From Candidatus Nanopelagicaceae bacterium (lineage in GTDB: Bacteria > Actinomycetota > Actinomycetes > Nanopelagicales > Nanopelagicaceae), in assembly GCA_947490625.1 (NCBI GenBank), contig CANLHC010000001.1, positions 1 through 47,310 on the forward strand: a stretch of DNA of 47,310 nt. The letters run 5' to 3'. The notes beneath the pieces were generated by a model. The model did not search any database. It was not told where the DNA came from and worked only from the letters and a program-made list of their open reading frames with translations. This document shows, in pieces, positions 24,724 through 33,403 of the stretch (positions are counted from its first letter, which is position 1; every line of letters starts with the position of its first letter). The position numbers and the translations under genes were made by a program.

Positions 24724-25700
24724 GCACACTCATTTGATTCGGCACGTTGAATGTAGTGGTAGGTATGGTGGAACCTAAAGCCTAACTTTGCATAGAGCGA
24801 CTGTGCATCAGGATTTGATTGGTCTACCTGTAGGCACATTTTTGAAGCACCATTTTCAATCGCTGAATTCATACATGCCAACATGAGTAATCGCGCAAAA
24901 CCCTGTTTACGATGATTTTCGGCGACGATTAACCTTGTGACAACCGCCCATGATTCAGAGACTGCCACGCGCGCAGTCGCGATAATTTTTCCTCCGTGCG
25001 TCAAGGAGATGTATCGTGCCGGATACGCCACCATTATTGGGCGTAGTTCATGATCGTCATGAAGAGTTAAGAAAGCATCACCCGGTTCACTCTCATCGGT
25101 GATTTCAACTTTTTTCTCACGGGCCAGTTCTTGAATATCGAAAGTCGCCTCTAAATCATTGATGAGAAATGCAGCACCGAGTTTCTCACTCCAGCCACGG
25201 GCGGTGAGGTAATCGTTGAATTCTTGATAAGTGGGGAGAGTGAGTTGAAAGACAGTAGGAAGCCCGGCGCTGCGATATATCGAATCCACTGCAGCGATTG
25301 CTTCGTCGAGATCTACACCTGGTTCTCCAAAGGGTGGAGCTCCCGAAATGAGAACCGAGTTCGCACGATATGTCGCACCATTGGAGACGCGACACCTCCA
25401 TTGACCAACTGCTTCAATGCGATGAGGTGGCCATGTTCGAGTGGAAAGTTCTTCGAGTTCGGCAATTCGCAGAGATAACGGCGCACCCTTACCAGCACGG
25501 TGCTCTACTTCCGCTATCGGGTGCACAATCGCTATCTCATCTGGGTTAAATGCAACTACCTCACCATTTCGCTTACGCAGTGTGGTCATTGTTTCAAGGA
25601 TCCCCACAAGATCTCGATACCCACCAGCAGGATCATGAAGGCGCAACGTCAGTCGGCGGCCAATCAACTCTGGGCCGAGGGCGATAGATCTGGCTTCCAT
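24717..25700 (-). CDS. GNAT-family N-acetyltransferase with N-terminal extension
   Basis: The 327-residue protein has a C-terminal GNAT domain (about 225-318). Its acetyl-CoA motif is ENHRKQGFARLLMLACM, followed by the late LYAKLGFRFHHTYHYIQ helix-strand. The N-terminal part (about 1-80) is a small strand-rich domain (GRRLTLRLHDP, TTLRKRNGEVVAFNPDEIAIVHPI), then TWPPHRIEAVGQWRCRVSNGATYRANS. This arrangement recurs beside ferredoxin and dapC in Actinobacteria. It could act as mycothiol synthase (MshD) but lacks two clear GNAT motifs, so the substrate is left open. TAATGT 6 bases before the ATG indicates a leaderless transcript shared with cysS. Confidence 0.8.
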   Translation of the reverse strand: MEARSIALGPELIGRRLTLRLHDPAGGYRDLVGILETMTTLRKRNGEVVAFNPDEIAIVHPIAEVEHRAGKGAPLSLRIAELEELSTRTWPPHRIEAVGQWRCRVSNGATYRANSVLISGAPPFGEPGVDLDEAIAAVDSIYRSAGLPTVFQLTLPTYQEFNDYLTARGWSEKLGAAFLINDLEATFDIQELAREKKVEITDESEPGDAFLTLHDDHELRPIMVAYPARYISLTHGGKIIATARVAVSESWAVVTRLIVAENHRKQGFARLLMLACMNSAIENGASKMCLQVDQSNPDAQSLYAKLGFRFHHTYHYIQRAESNECAC

Positions 25701-25706
25701 AGGCTC

Positions 25707-25712
25707 ACATTA
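25707..25712 (-). promoter_or_regulatory. Putative -10 box of the GNAT-cysS unit (leaderless)
   Basis: TAATGT lies exactly 6 bases upstream of the GNAT ATG on the minus strand. Confidence 0.5.
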
Positions 25713-25791
25713 ACCCTGCGATGGCGTGGGCGCATGGTTAGAATGTGACCTCAATGCGTTCTGCTCTAACTTGTAGCTCTGGAGGTTGCTC

Positions 25792-26112
25792 GTGACTTAT
25801 GTGATTGCCCAGCCATGTATCGATGTGAAGGACAAGTCTTGCATTGAGGAATGTCCAGTCGATTGCATCTACGAAGGTAACCGGATGCTCTACATCCAAC
25901 CGGATGAGTGCGTTGATTGCGGAGCCTGCGAACCCGTGTGCCCAGTTGAGGCGATCTATTACGAAGATGATGTTCCAGGCGAGTGGAAAGAATTCCCGAA
26001 GATCAATACAGAATTTTTCGTTGAGATCGGATCACCAGGTGGAGCTGCAAAAGTGGGCCTGACAGATCATGATCATGTAGATGTCCTCTCCATTGAGAAA
26101 AAAACTTCCTGA
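25792..26112 (+). CDS. fdxA: 7Fe-type ferredoxin
   Basis: Small soluble electron carrier with a 3Fe-4S and a 4Fe-4S cluster. The 106-residue protein has cysteines in CIDVKDKSCIEECPVDC at the N-terminus (first cluster and last ligand of the second), and CVDCGACEPVCP around residues 38-49 for the 4Fe cluster. The C-terminal extension with PGEWKEFPKINTEFF is typical of actinobacterial FdxA/FdxC. GTG 25792 is fixed by an ideal GGAGGT ribosome site at 25781-25786. A TAGAAT element at 25739-25744 could be its -10. It overlaps dapC by 32 bases, a conserved pair in Actinobacteria. Confidence 0.93.
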   Translation: MTYVIAQPCIDVKDKSCIEECPVDCIYEGNRMLYIQPDECVDCGACEPVCPVEAIYYEDDVPGEWKEFPKINTEFFVEIGSPGGAAKVGLTDHDHVDVLSIEKKTS

Positions 26113-27169
26113 TTTTCCTTGGGATGCTCTTGCTCCGTACGGAGTAAAGGCGCGAAAGCATCCACGAGGGATCATCGATCTCTCAGTTGGAACTCCAGTT
26201 GATCCAACTCCAGGTTTTATTCAAAAAGTTTTAGCAGAGAATTCAAATTCTCCTGGCTATCCAACAACTGCCGGAACTCCAGAATTGCAAGAAGCGATTC
26301 GACAATGGGCGAGTACGCATCTTGGCATCACTGGAGATTTCGATGTTTTGCCGGTGATTGGATCAAAGGAGCTCGTTGCCTGGCTCCCTACTTTTCTACA
26401 GTCAAAAAGTGTAATTTTCCCAAAAGTTGCTTATCCAACATATCAAGTGGGTGCCATTCTCGCCCAATCACAAGAAATTGCCGTAGATATCGATGCAGAT
26501 CAATGGCCACAGGCTGATTTAGCGTGGGTTAACTCGCCGTCGAATCCGACAGGTCGTGTACACAGCGAAGACGAATTCAGAACTGTCATCAAGTGGGCAC
26601 GAAAGAATAATTCTGTTGTGATATCAGATGAGTGTTATCTCGAGTTCGGCGATACGGCAACACCGACATCTATTTTCTCTGCTGCCGACGGTGATAACAA
26701 GAACCTCATGGCAGTGCACTCGCTATCAAAGCGCTCGTCACTTGCTGGTTACAGAGCTGCATTTTTGGTGGGGGATGCACAACTCATTGCCCAGATACGC
26801 GAAGTGAGAAAACATGCAGGAATGATGGTCGCCCTTCCTGTGCAGAGGGCCATGACAGTAGCTCTTGCAGATGATGCTCACGTTGCAGCACAACGTAATC
26901 GATATAACTCCCGTCGAGCGTTACTCACACCTGCTCTTATTGCTGCCGGATTTACGATCGATGAAAGTGCTGCCGGGCTTTATCTTTGGTGTACGCGACA
27001 AGAGGATTCGTGGCAATCAGTTGATTGGCTGGCAGGACTTGGAATTCTTGCAACCCCTGGCAGTTTTTATGGAGCCGACGGTTCCCAGCACATTCGCATC
27101 GCTATGACAGCCACGGACGAGGCGATTGCAGATGCTTCTTCTCGAATTCTTGCAGCAGCCCAGGGATAA
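26081..27169 (+). CDS. dapC: Succinyldiaminopimelate aminotransferase
   Basis: PLP enzyme that converts N-succinyl-2-amino-6-oxopimelate and glutamate to succinyl-DAP in lysine and peptidoglycan-precursor synthesis. The 362-residue class I aminotransferase shows LSVGTPVDPTPGF, the NSPSNPTGRVHS motif, the VVISDECYLEFGD strand and the PLP-lysine motif SLSKRSSLAGYRAAF. The ferredoxin-dapC pairing is characteristic of actinobacterial DapC. ATG 26081 overlaps the ferredoxin by 32 bases; TTG 26093 would cut that to 20. Together with DapD it covers two steps of the succinylase branch. Confidence 0.9.
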   Translation: MSSPLRKKLPDFPWDALAPYGVKARKHPRGIIDLSVGTPVDPTPGFIQKVLAENSNSPGYPTTAGTPELQEAIRQWASTHLGITGDFDVLPVIGSKELVAWLPTFLQSKSVIFPKVAYPTYQVGAILAQSQEIAVDIDADQWPQADLAWVNSPSNPTGRVHSEDEFRTVIKWARKNNSVVISDECYLEFGDTATPTSIFSAADGDNKNLMAVHSLSKRSSLAGYRAAFLVGDAQLIAQIREVRKHAGMMVALPVQRAMTVALADDAHVAAQRNRYNSRRALLTPALIAAGFTIDESAAGLYLWCTRQEDSWQSVDWLAGLGILATPGSFYGADGSQHIRIAMTATDEAIADASSRILAAAQG

Positions 27170-27172
27170 GAA

Positions 27173-28138
27173 ATGACTTCTGCAATCTTGCTTGTAGGTG
27201 GAAGAGGAACCCGCCTTTCTCCGATTACTGATGAAATTCCGAAACCCATGTTGCCGATTGCTGGCTTGCCAGTCACAGAGCACCAAATACTTGCTGCCAA
27301 GAAAGCCGGTGTGAAAACACTCGTCCTGGCAACATCATATTTAGCAGAGGTTTTCACTCCATATTTTGGAGATGGTAGTAAGTGGGGTATCGACTTGAGA
27401 TATGCCATCGAGAAAGAACCGTTAGGTACTGGTGGTGCGATTGCTCATGCCGCAGCAGAATTAAATGAGGACGAGAAAGAGACAGTCTTAATTTTTAATG
27501 GAGATGTAATTAGCGATCATGATATTTCGGCGCAGATCGCAACTCATAAAAACAGTGGTGCCGACGTCACTTTGCACTTGATCCAAGTAGAAGATGCTCG
27601 TGCCTTCGGCTGTGTTCCAACAGATAGCCAGGGCCGGGTAACCGCTTTTCTCGAAAAAATGGATCAGCCTGTGACGGACTGGATTAATGCGGGGTGTTAT
27701 ATTTTTAATCGTGCCGTGATTGACTCAATTCCCAATGGCGTCGTTACTTCAGTAGAGCGCGAAACCTTCCCAGCGCTGATCGCTCACAACCGGCGCATCG
27801 TTGGCTATAAAGAGAATGCATATTGGCTCGATATTGGCACTCCTGCGGCCCTCTTTAAGGCATCAAGGGATCGCGTTAAGGCAGGCTTTGACGCGCACCC
27901 AACTGCGCAGATTGATTCCTCGGCGCTGCTTTCCGGTGGCACCTTTATTGGCGCACAAGCGAGTATCGCTGCGGGGGCCAGTCTCGATAATTGCATCGTC
28001 TGCCCAGGTGCACAGGTGGCAACCGGGGCCCGACTCGAGCGATCTTTCCTTGCTCCGGGGGTAGTTGTTGCCTCTGATGCCAGCTATAAGGATCGCTACA
28101 TATCGATTGAAAAGAACCTCCCCATCACTTTTGGTTAA
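27173..28138 (+). CDS. Sugar-phosphate nucleotidyltransferase (mannose-1-phosphate guanylyltransferase-like)
   Basis: Makes an NDP-sugar from a sugar 1-phosphate. The 321-residue protein has the nucleotide motif LLVGGRGTRLSPITDEIPKPMLPIAG, then EKEPLGTGGAI, FNGDV (metal-binding Asp), FLEKMDQP, YWLDIGTP, and C-terminal hexapeptide repeats of a left-handed beta-helix (about 245-305). Actinobacterial ManB (Rv3264c type) lies near whiB2 in the same way, so GDP-mannose is the likely product, consistent with the phosphomannomutase at 33404-34753. A glucose-1-phosphate thymidylyltransferase is the alternative. The start lies three bases after the dapC stop. Confidence 0.83.
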   Translation: MTSAILLVGGRGTRLSPITDEIPKPMLPIAGLPVTEHQILAAKKAGVKTLVLATSYLAEVFTPYFGDGSKWGIDLRYAIEKEPLGTGGAIAHAAAELNEDEKETVLIFNGDVISDHDISAQIATHKNSGADVTLHLIQVEDARAFGCVPTDSQGRVTAFLEKMDQPVTDWINAGCYIFNRAVIDSIPNGVVTSVERETFPALIAHNRRIVGYKENAYWLDIGTPAALFKASRDRVKAGFDAHPTAQIDSSALLSGGTFIGAQASIAAGASLDNCIVCPGAQVATGARLERSFLAPGVVVASDASYKDRYISIEKNLPITFG

Positions 28139-28236
28139 TTTTTTTTTTGCAACCCACATTGTCGATTTTTTAGCCATTTCACGCTCAAAAAGGGTGAGAG
28201 CGGAGAAATTTCAACCCTCAACCCGTCCTGCCGGAG

Positions 28237-28265
28237 TTGACAGAAAGGGATTACACGCGTGTAAT
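28237..28265 (+). promoter_or_regulatory. whiB2-like gene promoter with a palindromic operator over the -10
   Basis: TTGACA (28237-28242), a perfect -35, is followed after 17 bp by TGTAAT (28260-28265), a 5-of-6 match to the -10 consensus. The -10 forms the right end of a perfect 16-bp palindrome at 28250-28265 (ATTACACG followed by CGTGTAAT). A protein dimer bound there would cover the -10, suggesting repression. The leader would be about 57 bases. Upstream at 28139-28148 is a run of ten T without a clear stem. Confidence 0.7.
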
Positions 28266-28328
28266 TCATACCTAGCAAGCCCGAAATCCACTCTGGAACG
28301 GGCCCTAATGTCTTGAGGAGATTAGCTC

Positions 28329-28637
28329 ATGCCAATCCGCCCAGAAGCACAATCAACTGGCAAGCCATCAGCCCCTACTGCTGGACCAACTATTCAATTA
28401 GCAAGTGGCGAGAATATTGAACTCTCGTGGCAAGAACGCGCACTCTGCGCTCAGACCGATCCCGAGGCATTCTTTCCTGAAAAGGGTGGATCAACGCGTG
28501 AAGCAAAGCGCGTCTGCCTCTCATGCGATGTTCGCCAAGAATGTCTTGAGTACGCATTGGCTCACGATGAACGCTTCGGAATTTGGGGCGGCCTCTCAGA
28601 ACGTGAACGTCGTCGTTTGAAGCGTCGCCCAGCGTAG
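28329..28637 (+). CDS. whiB2: WhiB-family iron-sulfur transcription factor (WhiB2/WhiB-like)
   Basis: Binds a 4Fe-4S cluster and the sigma factor to control transcription, in relatives at division or development genes. The 102-residue protein has cysteines at 40, 63, 66 and 72, the GIWGG turn at 84-88 and a basic C-terminal DNA-binding tail (RERRRLKRR). The N-terminal extension of about 38 residues and the DPEAFFPEKGGSTREAK segment match WhiB2. The neighbours (nucleotidyltransferase, DUF3499, phosphomannomutase) match the mycobacterial whiB2 region. GAGGAG (about 28315-28320) is the ribosome site. The transcript likely runs on into the giant glycosyltransferase gene 3 bases later. Confidence 0.9.
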   Translation: MPIRPEAQSTGKPSAPTAGPTIQLASGENIELSWQERALCAQTDPEAFFPEKGGSTREAKRVCLSCDVRQECLEYALAHDERFGIWGGLSERERRRLKRRPA

Positions 28638-28640
28638 GCG

Positions 28641-31600
28641 ATGTCCATGCATCGCGTTAGCGCGATCCTTGTTGTTCATGATGGAGCAACATGGTTACCT
28701 GAAGTTGTCGCATCTCTTGCTTCACAAACCAGAGCGATTGATCAATTAATCGCAGTTGATACTGGTTCTCTCGATTCATCGGCAAAATTACTCAAAGGTG
28801 CGCGCGTACCCATCATTTCAATGCCGCGGGAAACTGGATTTGGCGCTGCCATTGCATCAGCTGTTGAAAAACTCCCTCCACGTGCTGTCAATGAATGGCT
28901 TTGGATTATTCATGATGATTGCGCACCAGCATCTGGTGCGCTCGCCGCGCTGTTGGCAGCAGTTGAAGATCGCCCGCAAGTTGTTATGGCTGGACCAAAA
29001 CTCTTAGGTTGGCATGATCGTACGCATTTACTTGAAATTGGAGTGAGCATCGCATCTAACGGTGCGCGCTGGACCGGCTTGGAAGATTCTGAATATGATC
29101 AAGGCCAGCACGATGGAATCACCGATGTACTTGCAGTCAGTACTGCCGGAGCGCTTATTCGTAGAGATGTCTTTGAAGACCTTGGTGGCTTTGACCAAAA
29201 TCTTGAACTCTTTCGAGACGATGTGGATTTTGGTTGGCGCGTACATGCTGCTGGACATAGCGTTGTCGCAGTCACCGATGCAGTTGCTTATCACGCGCAA
29301 GCGGCGGCAACAGAGCGACGTAGCGTTGATGTTGAGGGTGCTTTTTTACATCGCCCATTACTACTTGATCGCCAAAATGCTGCCTATGTCCTTTTAGCAA
29401 ATGCGACGTGGTGGCTACTTCCACTCCTAGCCCTGCAACTTTTAACTTCCGCCATCCTTCGAGCAATCGGTTATCTCTTTGCCAAACTACCTGGATACGC
29501 CGGTGATGAGCTGTTGGCGATTATCAATCTGCTGATCAAGCCGGGCGAATTAATTAAGGCGAGAAAAGATCGCAAGTCAACGCGATTAGTTTCTGCTCAA
29601 GTCGTCTCACAATTCATTCCATCTCGCGCACGTCAGCTGCGCCTTGCCCTCGAAAGATCTCGAGCAGCAGTGCGTGATCTTATTTTGAAACCAACTGAAA
29701 AAAGTAGTATTGATGAAACACTTCTTGATCTTCCTACCGAAAGCGAGCTAGAGGAAGAAGATCTCCTTGCTCCAATTGCCACCCGAAAATGGAGCACGGT
29801 TTTTCGCAAACCATTTATCGTCTCACTGCTCTTCCTTCTTGTCTTAACAGTATTGTGGTCTCGCAACCGAATTGGAGCAGTATCTGGAGGAACGCTTGCA
29901 CCTTCGCCCGAAAGTGCTCGACAATTGTGGGACTTTTACTTTGCACCATGGCATGAAGTCGGGCTTGGAAGCAAAAGTGCATCACCTCTATGGATACCTC
30001 TAATAGCACTTGGATCCCTCGTTACATTTGGCAATGTTGAAGTCTTCATCTCACTATTTTTCATTCTGACCCCGATACTGCTCTTTCTATCGATGCACCA
30101 TCTTCTCAAGAAGGTCAGCGACAATCGATTCCTCACTGCCATAGCGGCAATCCTCTACTCCATCTCGCCAGTTGCTATTTCAGCGGTGAATTCAGGAAGA
30201 ATTGGCTTGATTGTCTTGATGGTCACTGCGCCGTTTTTTGTCGAGAGAGCTTTTCAGTGGCGCACCATTGAAACTTTTTCGATTCGCGCAATGGCAGCGC
30301 TCTCTCTGGCGCTGGCATTTGTCTTCTCCTTCGCTCCAGCGTTGCTCTTAGTTCTGATTGGTTTGAGTGTGGCTGCGGTTGTAAAAGACTTTGATTCTTT
30401 TCGAATCGATCAGGATCAGAAGGTGCTCAATGCTCGACTTGCCCGGCGGGCAACTTTTATCTTTATCCCCATACTTCTGACTCTCCCGTGGAGCTTTGAA
30501 CTCATCACTTCTCCACGCGGACTACTCCTTGATATCGGATTGTTGAGTTCTGGCGGAGGACCAAATGCAGCGTTCCTAGCAAATCCAGGTGGAGCGGGAT
30601 CGTTGCCGTGGTGGCTGATTAGCCCAATAACTTTCATCTTACTTGTTGCTCTCTTCTCAGTTAATCGCGCACGACAAATTGCGGTAATTGGCGGATCGCT
30701 CATTGTTTTTGGAACGCTCTTTTCAACTTTCTCTCTAGCGGGCAAAGGCACAGGAGCATCAAGTGCTCTCTACGCAGGAGTGTTCATCGCACTTGCAACT
30801 CTTGCTGCAACTTATGCAGCGGTGGTTATCTTGGATAGCGTCAGAGAAAGATTAATCAGTAGCCATCTGAATTATCGTCACTTAGCCGCTTCTGGTCTTG
30901 TGGTTGCATCGATTGCATATGGGCTCGGAGCATCGACATGGATTGTGTCTCAAGCGTCACAGGCTCCACTTCAATCCGCCCAAGGAGAAGTCCTCCCACC
31001 ATTTCTTGCAATAGAGAGTCAAACAAAAACACTGGTGATCCGAGAGCGAGTAATTGATTCAGTACCTTCATTGAATTATTACATTGCACGAGGTGGGGAT
31101 GTCTCTCTTGGTGAAGCTGATGTAGTCCCGCGCGAAGTTCCAGAAATTGAACTTGCTGTCACAGGACTCGCTGATGGAAGCGGAATTACTAGCAGTAAAG
31201 TATTGGGAAGTTTTGGTATCACATATGTATTTCTTAAAGCTCCTTCTCAAGGCACTCTGGTGCAGACCATTGATGGACTTGGTGGGTTTATTCGCGCATC
31301 CTCCACTGATGCAGGCATCGTCTGGAAAGTTGCAGGGGCTACCGGAAATCTAGTCTTAACTGATGTAAGCGGAAAATCAGTCCAACTAAAACCAACTGAT
31401 ACTCCAGATGAATATCTAGTTCCAGGTCCTGGTGTCGTCACTCTGACACAGAGTTACAGTCGTGGTTGGTACTTGGTTCAAGATGGAAAGCGACTCACTC
31501 GAATCCAAAGCGAACTCTCGCTGCCCCAATTTTCGGTAGAGGCAGCTGGTCCGGTCCTACTTATCTATGACGGTTCTGTGCGAAGAGGGTGGATCTCACT

Positions 31601-31688
31601 TCACTTCATCATTCTTCTCACGGCGTTGATTTTTGCCGCCCCTAGCGGTCGTCGTAAGCGCGAAATCTCTGATCGGGAAATCGCATGA
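28641..31688 (+). CDS. Giant GT2 glycosyltransferase-membrane protein
   Basis: A 1015-residue fusion. Residues 1-240 form a cytoplasmic GT2 domain: SAILVVHDGATWLPEVV, AVDTGSLDSS, an IIHDDCAP motif in the DxD position and GGFDQNLELFRDDVDFGWRVHAAGHSV. A first membrane part follows (about 255-290), a charged linker (about 300-385), then roughly ten further helices (about 388-770). An extracytoplasmic segment (about 780-985) precedes a last helix (WISLHFIILLTALIF) and a basic end. Actinobacteria have similar proteins beside WhiB2 and DUF5719, with no defined sugar. The layout suggests a transferase coupled to transport or to extracellular modification of a wall polymer. It overlaps the next gene by 4 bases. 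Confidence 0.82.
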   Translation: MSMHRVSAILVVHDGATWLPEVVASLASQTRAIDQLIAVDTGSLDSSAKLLKGARVPIISMPRETGFGAAIASAVEKLPPRAVNEWLWIIHDDCAPASGALAALLAAVEDRPQVVMAGPKLLGWHDRTHLLEIGVSIASNGARWTGLEDSEYDQGQHDGITDVLAVSTAGALIRRDVFEDLGGFDQNLELFRDDVDFGWRVHAAGHSVVAVTDAVAYHAQAAATERRSVDVEGAFLHRPLLLDRQNAAYVLLANATWWLLPLLALQLLTSAILRAIGYLFAKLPGYAGDELLAIINLLIKPGELIKARKDRKSTRLVSAQVVSQFIPSRARQLRLALERSRAAVRDLILKPTEKSSIDETLLDLPTESELEEEDLLAPIATRKWSTVFRKPFIVSLLFLLVLTVLWSRNRIGAVSGGTLAPSPESARQLWDFYFAPWHEVGLGSKSASPLWIPLIALGSLVTFGNVEVFISLFFILTPILLFLSMHHLLKKVSDNRFLTAIAAILYSISPVAISAVNSGRIGLIVLMVTAPFFVERAFQWRTIETFSIRAMAALSLALAFVFSFAPALLLVLIGLSVAAVVKDFDSFRIDQDQKVLNARLARRATFIFIPILLTLPWSFELITSPRGLLLDIGLLSSGGGPNAAFLANPGGAGSLPWWLISPITFILLVALFSVNRARQIAVIGGSLIVFGTLFSTFSLAGKGTGASSALYAGVFIALATLAATYAAVVILDSVRERLISSHLNYRHLAASGLVVASIAYGLGASTWIVSQASQAPLQSAQGEVLPPFLAIESQTKTLVIRERVIDSVPSLNYYIARGGDVSLGEADVVPREVPEIELAVTGLADGSGITSSKVLGSFGITYVFLKAPSQGTLVQTIDGLGGFIRASSTDAGIVWKVAGATGNLVLTDVSGKSVQLKPTDTPDEYLVPGPGVVTLTQSYSRGWYLVQDGKRLTRIQSELSLPQFSVEAAGPVLLIYDGSVRRGWISLHFIILLTALIFAAPSGRRKREISDREIA

Positions 31689-32986
31689 GGTTCAAGCGTC
31701 CAGTAGTGATTGCATCAATTGCCGCAATGACCTTGATTTTGAGTAACTTCACGCAGGGTTCTGTGAGTAGAACAGATTTTTCCGAGAGTTACCCTCCTGT
31801 TGTCTGTCCAGCAACTCCCTCTGGTGAAACTAGCGCCGTCTCTCTGCCTTCCACTCAGACAGGTGTACGCGTTCTAGGCAAGAGGACCAATGCGTTTAAG
31901 CCCGCACGTACATTGCGGCTGCAACAGGGGAGTAGCCCCACAATTATTGATACAAAGAATATGACGTCACCAGTGTGGCAAATCAAGAGAGGCGTCTGGG
32001 CTGGAGCAACCATCTGCTCTGCACCTTCAATTTCACAATGGTTTGTCGGTGGTAATGCAGATGTCAGCAGCAAGGGCAAGCTCTTGCTCATCAATAGCGG
32101 TTTAAGTGATGCAATTGTAGATGTTGGTATTTGGAGTGAATCAGGAATACGTCCGCCTCGCGTGATTACCCTCAAAGCAAATTCATCAATTGTTCAAACG
32201 CTGGCCTCTCTTGATCCAGGTTCTAAAAATCTGGCGATACACGTAAGCCCTCGATCAGGTCGCGTCAATGCATTTATGATTGATGAAAGAGGTCGTGGAC
32301 TTCGCGCACTCGGAGGAGATGTTGTTAACGCAACTACCGATCCGAGTAATGTGATTGTCATCCCCGCAATTCCTCAGATGACACGATCTGGAAAGTCACT
32401 TGGTCACAGACTTCGACTCTTAACTCCTGGTGATCTCCCTGCTCAAATTTCAGTGGAATTGATCTCTGCCAAAGGCTCATTTATTCCAGTTGGATTCGAT
32501 GATCGAACGATTCAGGCAGGAATCGTGACTGAAGTAGATCTCAATCCCACATTATCTCCTGGCACTTTTGCCCTCAAAATCTCATCTGATAGGCCGATCG
32601 TTGCCTCCGTTTACTCTTCCACCTTCTCTCAAGGAAAAACCGATTTTGTGTGGAGTACGGCAACAGATCCCATAACCGAGTACTCGTTGGCGGTAAGTGG
32701 AATAGCACCTCTGCTCACCTTCACGGGGGAGAAGATCGCTATTTCATTGACCGTGCGCTTTACAAATAAGAAAGAGAAGAATTATGAAATTGAAGGCGAT
32801 TCATTAGCAACGTTGCGAGTTCCCGACAATGCGCGAACGGTTATCTTCAACAAAGTCTCACCTAATACCTATGGCGGAGCACTCATTGCCACTCAAAGTG
32901 GCTATGGCTTCTTCCCGTTGATATCGGGAAGTCAACTCACTCGCGTCCTACTTCCCAGCCCAAATATTCGTGTCTTAAATCCTTAG
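31685..32986 (+). CDS. DUF5719 secreted protein
   Basis: The 433-residue protein starts with a signal peptide or anchor (VVIASIAAMTLILSNFTQG), then has a region rich in beta strands throughout, with repeated SSIVQTLASLDPGSKNLAIHV-like modules and no catalytic motif that I recognise. It matches the actinobacterial DUF5719 family by size, topology and location after the giant GT2 protein. The ATG at 31685 overlaps the preceding stop as ATGA, so the two should be made in step and may act together outside the membrane. Confidence 0.78.
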   Translation: MRFKRPVVIASIAAMTLILSNFTQGSVSRTDFSESYPPVVCPATPSGETSAVSLPSTQTGVRVLGKRTNAFKPARTLRLQQGSSPTIIDTKNMTSPVWQIKRGVWAGATICSAPSISQWFVGGNADVSSKGKLLLINSGLSDAIVDVGIWSESGIRPPRVITLKANSSIVQTLASLDPGSKNLAIHVSPRSGRVNAFMIDERGRGLRALGGDVVNATTDPSNVIVIPAIPQMTRSGKSLGHRLRLLTPGDLPAQISVELISAKGSFIPVGFDDRTIQAGIVTEVDLNPTLSPGTFALKISSDRPIVASVYSSTFSQGKTDFVWSTATDPITEYSLAVSGIAPLLTFTGEKIAISLTVRFTNKKEKNYEIEGDSLATLRVPDNARTVIFNKVSPNTYGGALIATQSGYGFFPLISGSQLTRVLLPSPNIRVLNP

Positions 32987-33002
32987 TGCTACCTCACTCG
33001 AC

Positions 33003-33008
33003 TAATCT
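33003..33008 (+). promoter_or_regulatory. Putative -10 box of the DUF3499 gene (leaderless)
   Basis: TAATCT is exactly 6 bases upstream of ATG 33015. Confidence 0.5.
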
Positions 33009-33014
33009 TTACCT

Positions 33015-33392
33015 ATGTCATCAGCGAAGAGATCAGGCAGAGGGTGCTCTCGTGCAACCTGCCGTGCAATGGCAACTATGACGCTGACCTATATTTATTC
33101 AGAATCAACTGCTGTTCTTGGAACCCTCGCAACTTTTGCCGAGCCTCATGCTTACGACCTCTGCGAATTTCATGCCCGTAAATTAACGGTTCCTAATGGC
33201 TGGAGCGTTATTAAGGAAGAGATTTCTCAATCTGGATCGGGCCCAACTGAAGATGACCTCATGGCGATTGCAGATGCTGTTCGTGAAGCAGCCGCATCTC
33301 TTCCGGCAAGTAGCGCAGATCTCACTGAGCGCATTCATCACTCTGCACACATTGGTGCACGTCGTGGCCATTTGCGCGCTGTTCCGAATTAG
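33015..33392 (+). CDS. DUF3499 zinc-ribbon-like protein
   Basis: The 125-residue protein has CSRATC near residues 10-15 and a later CEFH near 50, four possible metal ligands that suggest a small zinc ribbon (MATMTLTYIYSESTAVLGTL between). The C-terminal half is helical and acidic. This matches the actinobacterial DUF3499 family (Rv3259 type), function unknown. It has its own leaderless-type promoter, and is followed by the phosphomannomutase gene after 11 bases, the conserved order in the phylum. Confidence 0.85.
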   Translation: MSSAKRSGRGCSRATCRAMATMTLTYIYSESTAVLGTLATFAEPHAYDLCEFHARKLTVPNGWSVIKEEISQSGSGPTEDDLMAIADAVREAAASLPASSADLTERIHHSAHIGARRGHLRAVPN

Positions 33393-33403
33393 TACACACG
33401 CTT

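Noticed and set aside
28139..28148. A run of ten T after the nucleotidyltransferase gene as an intrinsic terminator.
   Set aside because: No stable GC-rich stem precedes it; only a 4-base GGTT/AACC pairing is possible.
28250..28265. The whiB2 palindrome as a BldD operator.
   Set aside because: The half-sites fit but BldD sites have one central base; here there are two, so the spacing is wrong.
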